From Rebecca billardiae RCC1528 (Eukaryota > Haptophyta), in the NCBI GenBank assembly GCA_965240325.2, contig OZ251223.1, forward strand, positions 3,348,001 to 3,412,000: 64,000 nucleotides of DNA. Direction: 5' to 3'. This document shows positions 58,725 through 64,000 of this stretch, piece after piece; the stretch's first letter is position 1, and the number at the start of each line of letters is the position of its first letter. The notes below the pieces were generated by a model. It had not been told where the DNA came from and ran no database searches. It saw nothing but the letters and a program-made list of their open reading frames with translations. Position numbers and translations under genes: made by a program.

Positions 58725-61700
58725 ATGGGCGACTCCGAGGAGGAGACGGAGTACGAGGAGGGCGATGAGTCCGGCCGCTTCAGCCGGGTGTGTGCACGTG
58801 CTCGCGCGGCTGATTCGCGGCGCCTCGCAGCGCAGCAGCGCTCATTCGTACCCGGTGCCCGTGGCCCCGCGCAGTGCGCCGGCGAGATGCTCGGCGAGGG
58901 CAGCTTCAAGGTCGTGTACAGAGGATTCGACCACGAGCAGGGCCGGGAGGTTGCGTGGAACGTCGTCAAGCTCGCAAAGGGGAATTCGCAGGCGGAGAAG
59001 CAGATTGAGGTCGAGATCGAGCTGCTGCAGAACTTGCACCATAAGAACATCATCAACTTCTACGGGCACTTCCACGGGCATAACGGACGACTAGTCTTCA
59101 TCACCGAGATGATGACGTCGGGCACGCTCAAAGAGTGCGCGCCGTGCCGCCGCCCCCCTCGGCTGCTGAGCGGCGCAGATCAGGGCTCGCAGCGTTGAGC
59201 ACCCCAACCCGTGCTCCATGCTTCCGCGCGGCTGCGGCTGCGAGGCTGCGCGCCCGCGTGCATGCGCCCTTCTCGGCATCCTCGCGCGCGCGCGTGCGCT
59301 CACCACCCGCCCTCGCTTGGCGCCGTCGCGCCTCCGCCTCCGCCCGCGCGCGCAGGTTTGTGCGCAAGCACAAGCGTGTCAAGCGGAAGGTGGTGAAGGA
59401 CTGGTGCCGGCAGATTCTCGAGGGGCTCATGTTCCTGCACGACAGCAAGATCATCCACCGCGACCTGAAGTGCGACAACATCTTCATCAACGGGCACGTG
59501 GGCGAGGTGAAGATCGGCGACCTGGGGCTCTCCACCTCCGTCCGCATCGTGTCGCACGCCGCGAGCGTGATCGGTGCGCGCTGTGCGCAGCGCACCGGCG
59601 CTGCTGCGCGCTGCACGCGCGGCGCGGCACCCGCTCGGACCAACCTCGGTCGTGCCCTGACGCATGTGCTGCGCGCTCGGCGGCATGGCCCCTCGCCCGC
59701 GCGCCCGCCGCGCCGCGCAGGCACGCCCGAGTTCATGGCGCCCGAGATGTACAACGAGAAGTACGACAAGGGGATTGACATCTACGCGTTTGGCATGTGC
59801 GTGATCGAGATGGTCACCAACGAGTACCCGTACGCCGAGTGCCAGAACCCGGCGCAGGTGTACAAGAAGGTGACGCAGGGCATCAAGCCGGCCGCGCTCA
59901 CTCGCGTCGCCGACCCGGACACGCGCGAGTTCATCGAGTCCTGCATCGAGTTCGACGTGGAGAAGCGCAAGTCCGGCCCGGAGCTGTACGCCGCGCCCTT
60001 CCTCTCGGAGAACTTGGACGAGGACAACAAGCCGGTGGCGATCGCGGAGGTGGTCAAGATGCCCGCGGTGCCGGAGCACGAGGCCGCGGCGCAGGCGCAG
60101 GCGGCGGCGCAGGCGCAGTCGCGCACCGCGGCGCAGGCCGATGCGCAGGCGCGGCCACCGCCTGCGCCCGCGCAGCCAGCGCCGGCCGACCCGGCGGCGC
60201 CGAGCGCGCCTGCTGGGCCACAGCCGCCAACGCCGGCTACGGAGGGCGCGTCGGCCGCCGCCGCCGCGCCCACGCCGGCGAATGGCGCCTCGTCCGCCTC
60301 GACGGTCGCCGCCGAGCGGCCTCACGCATCGCCGGACCACGAGGTGACTGCAGACTCGTTCCGACGCGCGGCCGATGATGCTGGGGCGAGCCGGCGTGCT
60401 GCCGACGAGGCGGCGGCGGCGGCAGCGGCGGCGGCGGCAGCGGCGGTGGCGGCGGCGCGCGCGCAGACCGCGCACCAGCCCGTGGATCTGCAGAGCGTGT
60501 CGAGCGTCGAGGGCGCGGCCGAGACGGCCAGCATCGACCTCGAAGGGAGCGTGATCGTCAGCGAACACGGCGGCGAGATGGCGCGCGACGCCCAGATCGA
60601 GATCTCCCTCACCGTCAGCATCCAGGGCCAGCGCAAGGAGGTGAACTTCGTCTTCGCGTACAACCGCGATACGCCGGAGAAGGTTGCCGAGGAGATGCGC
60701 GACGAGTTATCGACGGACGAGTCCACCGAACGGATCGCCGGCATGATCCGCGAAGAGATCGCCCGCCGGCATTCAGGCATTGACGCGCCGCCCGCGCGAG
60801 GTGCCGAGGCCGACGCGCCACCGCCGCAGCAGCAGTGGCAGCAGCGCGTCGAGCAGCAGCCGCCGCCGCCGTCGCAGTGGCAGCAGCCCCAGCAGCAGCC
60901 GCCGCAGCCGCAGCAGCAGCAGCCGCCGCAGCAGCAGTACTACGAGCAGACGCTGCAGCCGCAGCTCAATTGGCCACAGCAGCAGCCGTCGCAGTCGCAG
61001 CCGCAGCAGCCGCAGCAGCAGTCGTGGCCGCAGTATCAACCGCAACAGTCGGCTGACGCCGGCGCATCCCAGCACCAGGGGGTGGCATTCGGCCAGCTTT
61101 ACCAGCAGCAGGCGCACCCTCAGTACCAGCAGCAGCAGCCGCAGCAGCAGCCGCAGCAGCAGCCGCAGCAGCCGCAGCCGCAGCCGCAACAGCAGCAGCC
61201 GCAGCAGCAGCAGCCGCCACAGCAGCAGCAGTACGCACCGCCGCCGCCGCAGCAGCAGCAGCCATCGCAGTACGCACAACAGTCGCAGCAGCAGCAGCAG
61301 CAGCAGTACGCTCAGGCGCACTCACAGCAGCACACGCAACAGCAGCAGTGGCCGCAGCAGCCGCAGCAGCCGCAGCAGCCGCAGCAGCCGCAGCAGCCGC
61401 AGCAGCCGCAGCAGCCGCAGCAGCCGCAGCAGCCGCAGCAGCCGCAGCAGCCGCAGCAGCTGCAGCAGCCGCAGCAGCCGCAGCAGCCGCAGCAGCCGCC
61501 TCAGCAGCCGCAGCAGCCGCAGCAGCAGCAGCAGCAGCAGCAGCAGCCGCCGCCGCAACAACCATCGCAGTACGCACAGCAGCCTCCGCAGCAGCAGCAG
61601 CAGCAGCCTCCGCCGCAGCAGCAGTACGACCCGCAAGCCTGGCAGTCGCAGCAGTACTTCGAGCACCAGCAGAGGCAGGTGCAGCCCGCCCAGCAGCAGT

Positions 61701-63965
61701 ACTACGAGCAGGCTCAGCAGTGGCAGCAGCCGCCGCAGCCGCAGCAGCAGCAGCAGCAGTCGGCGCAGCAGCAGCAGCCGCAGTCACAGCCACCGCCGGC
61801 GCATCAGCCGCCCGCGCATCAGCAGCCGCAGCAGCAGCACTGGCAGCAACAGCCGCCGTCACAGCCGGCGCAGCAGCAGCAGTGGCAGCAGCAGCCTCCG
61901 CAGACGCAGACGCAGACACAGACGCAGCCGCAGCAGCCGCAGCACTCGCAGCAGCCGCAGCAGCAGCCACCGCAGCAGCAGTGGCAGCAACAGCCGCCGC
62001 AGCAGCAGCCGCAGCAGCAGCCGCAGCAGCAGCAGCAGCAGCCGCAGCAGCAGCCGCAGCCGCTGCCGCAGCAGCAGCAGCCGCAGCCGCAGCCGCAGCC
62101 GCAGCCGCAGCCGCAGCCGCAGCAGCAACCGTCGCAGTACGCACAGCAGCAGCCGCAGCAGCAGCAGCAGCCGCAGCAGCCGGCGCAGCAGTGGCAGCAG
62201 CCGGCGCAGCAGCAGCAGCCGCCGGCGCAGCAGCAGTGGCAGCAGCAGCCACAGCAGCACGCACCCCTGCAACAGCCGCCGCTGGAGCCGCCGCCACCGC
62301 CGCAGCAGCAGCAGCCGCCGGCACAGCAGCAGCAGCAGCCGCCGCCGCCGCCGCAGCAGCCTCCGCCGCAGCAGCAGCAACCACCGCAGCAGCAGCAGCA
62401 GCAGCAGCAGCCACCGCAGCAGCAGCAGCAGTCGCTGCCGCCGCCGCCACAGCCACAGCAGCCGCAGCAGTGGCAGCAGCAGCCGCAGCAGCCGACACCG
62501 CAGCAGCAGCAGCCACTGCACACTCAGCCCGCTCCGCCCGCGCAAGACCCTCGCGAGCACGACGTCGGCGCGAGCAGCCCGGCCGCGCCCAGCCAGGACG
62601 GCGGGAGTGCCTCGTCCCAGCCGGCATGCTCGCATTCGACGGCAGCCGGCTCCTCCTCCCTCCACGCCATGCCGGCCGAGGTGGACACCGGCCTGCGCGG
62701 CGTGAAGGCGCTGAGCCGGCTCACGGTCGATGAAGGTGACGAGGCGGAGGGCGAGGACGGCGAGGAGGGCGAGGTGGACGCCGAGGCCGAGCAGCTGCGG
62801 CTGCTGCAGCTCGAGGAGGAGCACCAGCGGCAGAAGGCCGAGCTCGACGCCAAGTTCCGCGCGGAGAGGGAGGCACTCATGTACGCGCCGCGCCGAGCGC
62901 AAGCGCCGCGCCGAGCGCGAGCGCCGGCGCCCGTGCGCGCAAGCACGCGGACGGACCGGCGCTGCCGCGCCTCTCTCACCCGCGCACCCGCGCGTCGCGC
63001 TCGCGCGCTCCCGTCCCACCACGCCCGCCTCGCTGCGCAGGCAGAGCAAGGGCAAGAAGTCCGCGGTCCGCCGACGAGACTCCAAGTGCGCGACCGATGG
63101 CTCCGTGACGCCGGGCTCCAGCTCAACCTCGAGCCCGACGCGCCCACCGCTCCACCCGACGGTGTGGCCGGTGGGCGGCGATGCGGGCGCAGGCTCGAGC
63201 GCCGCGGCGGCGGGCTTGTTCCACTCTGCAGAGGACGCTCGCCCGGTGCCGCACTCGCGCTCCAACCCGGGCGAGCTCGACCGCGCCGCGCTCGAGCACG
63301 CGGATGTGGTCAGCACCCGCCCGCTGCGGAACGGCGGCCTGGTGCCCGCGTCAGGCAGCGTGCCCAACCTGCCGGTGGCCGCGGCGGCCGGCGCGACCAT
63401 GGAGCGGCCGGCGCAGCTGCAGACTGGCCCTGGATCAACCCCAATCAGCCCGTCGGCCAGCACGGCGCCGCACGCGCCGCCGCACCCCTCGCCGACGTGC
63501 GCCAGTCCGATTGCAGCAGCGACGCAGCCGGCTGTGAACGGCGCCGAGAGCGGCGCTCCCGCGGCGGGCGGCTTGGTCGGCAGTGGTGGTGCGTCTACGC
63601 CGAGCCTCAACGGCGCGGAGGCGCGCGCCGGCCCGCAGCACAGCCTCTCGACCGGCAGCCTGGACACGGGCGCGGCGGGCGCGCACGCGCTTCCGAAGAA
63701 GAAGCCGGAGGCGCAGCTGACCGTTGCCATGATGCGCGAGCTCGAGCTCAAGAACCTCGGCGAGCTCGGCAAGTCACGAGGCAAGGAGTCCGCTGCTGGG
63801 CACCACCCCACGTCGATGGGCGCGGCCGCTAAGCCCAAGGCGATGCAGGAGGCCCGTGCGAGCTCACAGCGCGGCAGCGGCCGTTTCGACGGGGACGACG
63901 GCGAGTTTCAGCAGTGGCAGCAAGCTGCGGGCGCGGCGGCGAAAGAGCGCGGCGGCCCCAGATAG
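58725..63965 (+). CDS. WNK (with-no-lysine) protein kinase with OSR1-C/PF2-like domain and giant glutamine-rich tail, five exons
   Basis: Exons are 58725-58787, 58875-59134, 59356-59573, 59721-62880 and 63041-63965 (introns 87, 221, 147 and 160 bp; all joins keep frame), giving 1541 residues. The kinase domain spans about 22-278. [11 protein letters not shown] carries the WNK-specific Lys in the Gly-rich strand, and the usual subdomain-II Lys is absent (EVAWNVVKL). Then [25 protein letters not shown], the DLGL chloride-binding motif, [14 protein letters not shown] with the activation-loop Ser, and [22 protein letters not shown]. At about 470-535 a PF2/OSR1-C-like fold follows ([21 protein letters not shown]). 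About 549-1111 is a Gln/Pro-rich tract, then a charged helix ([20 protein letters not shown]) and a Ser-rich end. WNKs sense chloride and osmotic state and activate SPAK/OSR1-type kinases. Confidence 0.9.
60828..62515 (+). repeat. CAG/CCGCAG repeat block coding a 560-residue Gln/Pro-rich tract
   Basis: Includes a near-perfect (CCGCAGCAG)n array at about 61350-61500 coding (Pro-Gln-Gln)n, and scattered QYAQQ and QQQW units. It stays in one frame throughout. The opposite strand and other frames give poly-Ala, poly-Leu and poly-Cys open frames that are artefacts. Confidence 0.95.
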
Positions 63966-64000
63966 CATGCGCCGTGCCGGTCAGCCGTGCCACGGGCGCC

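Noticed and set aside
60966-63838. Long poly-Ala, poly-Leu, poly-Cys and poly-Ser frames over the WNK glutamine tract
   Set aside because: Alternative frames and strands of the CAG/CCG repeat; only the poly-Gln frame is continuous with the kinase.

Overview
The window is nuclear DNA of a GC-rich unicellular eukaryote, most likely a photosynthetic protist with a secondary plastid. A haptophyte-type alga fits best, but the lineage is my inference. Supporting signs: very GC-rich genes; few, short (about 87-221 bp) GC-rich introns; a plastid-lipid-associated (fibrillin) protein with a signal-peptide-like N-terminus; a UT-type urea transporter; and eukaryote-only families (CLP1, WNK, kinesin-14, TMCO1, MTFP1, SOUL, BAG). 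I see no prokaryotic operons, no tRNA or rRNA genes, no CRISPR and no recognisable transposase or reverse transcriptase.

Layout, left to right. 1-16 kb: an RS/RE-rich protein tail cut by the window edge, a fibrillin, a TraB-family protein, a TPR protein, a 6.2-kb single-exon gene for a giant GT5 glucan-synthase-like protein, a Nudix hydrolase, a urea transporter and CLP1. 16-30 kb: a glutamine-rich protein with a C-terminal zinc-knuckle-like motif, a GC-poor hairpin-rich island, a kinesin-14, a Deg/HtrA protease, a mitochondrial carrier, a double-UBL BAG protein and an ankyrin-LRR protein. 30-43 kb: a MYND protein with what looks like a degenerate Arf GTPase fold, a SOUL protein, a sulfotransferase, small unknown genes, TMCO1 and a GT90 glycosyltransferase. 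42.7-47.7 kb: 5 kb without recognisable genes, holding a 257-bp tandem duplication, a second GC-poor palindrome-rich island and long homopolymer/TG tracts. 47.7-64 kb: an MTFP1-like gene, a calponin-homology protein, a small coiled-coil gene, a decayed or unresolved coiled-coil locus, a sugar-phosphate/nucleotide-sugar-type transporter and a complete five-exon WNK kinase with a huge glutamine-rich tail.

Architecture. Most genes sit in head-to-head pairs whose start codons are only about 100-380 bp apart (fibrillin/TraB, TPR/GT5, urea transporter/CLP1, Deg/carrier, BAG/ankyrin-LRR, TMCO1/GT90, CH/coiled-coil, transporter/WNK), so shared bidirectional promoters are likely. Fourteen introns could be placed by reading frame and family conservation. 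Thirteen begin GTG or GTA followed by a CG-rich run (GTGCG or GTGTG dominate) and one begins GTGAGA. Functionally the genes are mostly unlinked housekeeping genes. Secretory-pathway glycan functions recur (sulfotransferase, GT90, transporter), as do ion/osmotic functions (WNK, TMCO1, urea transporter).
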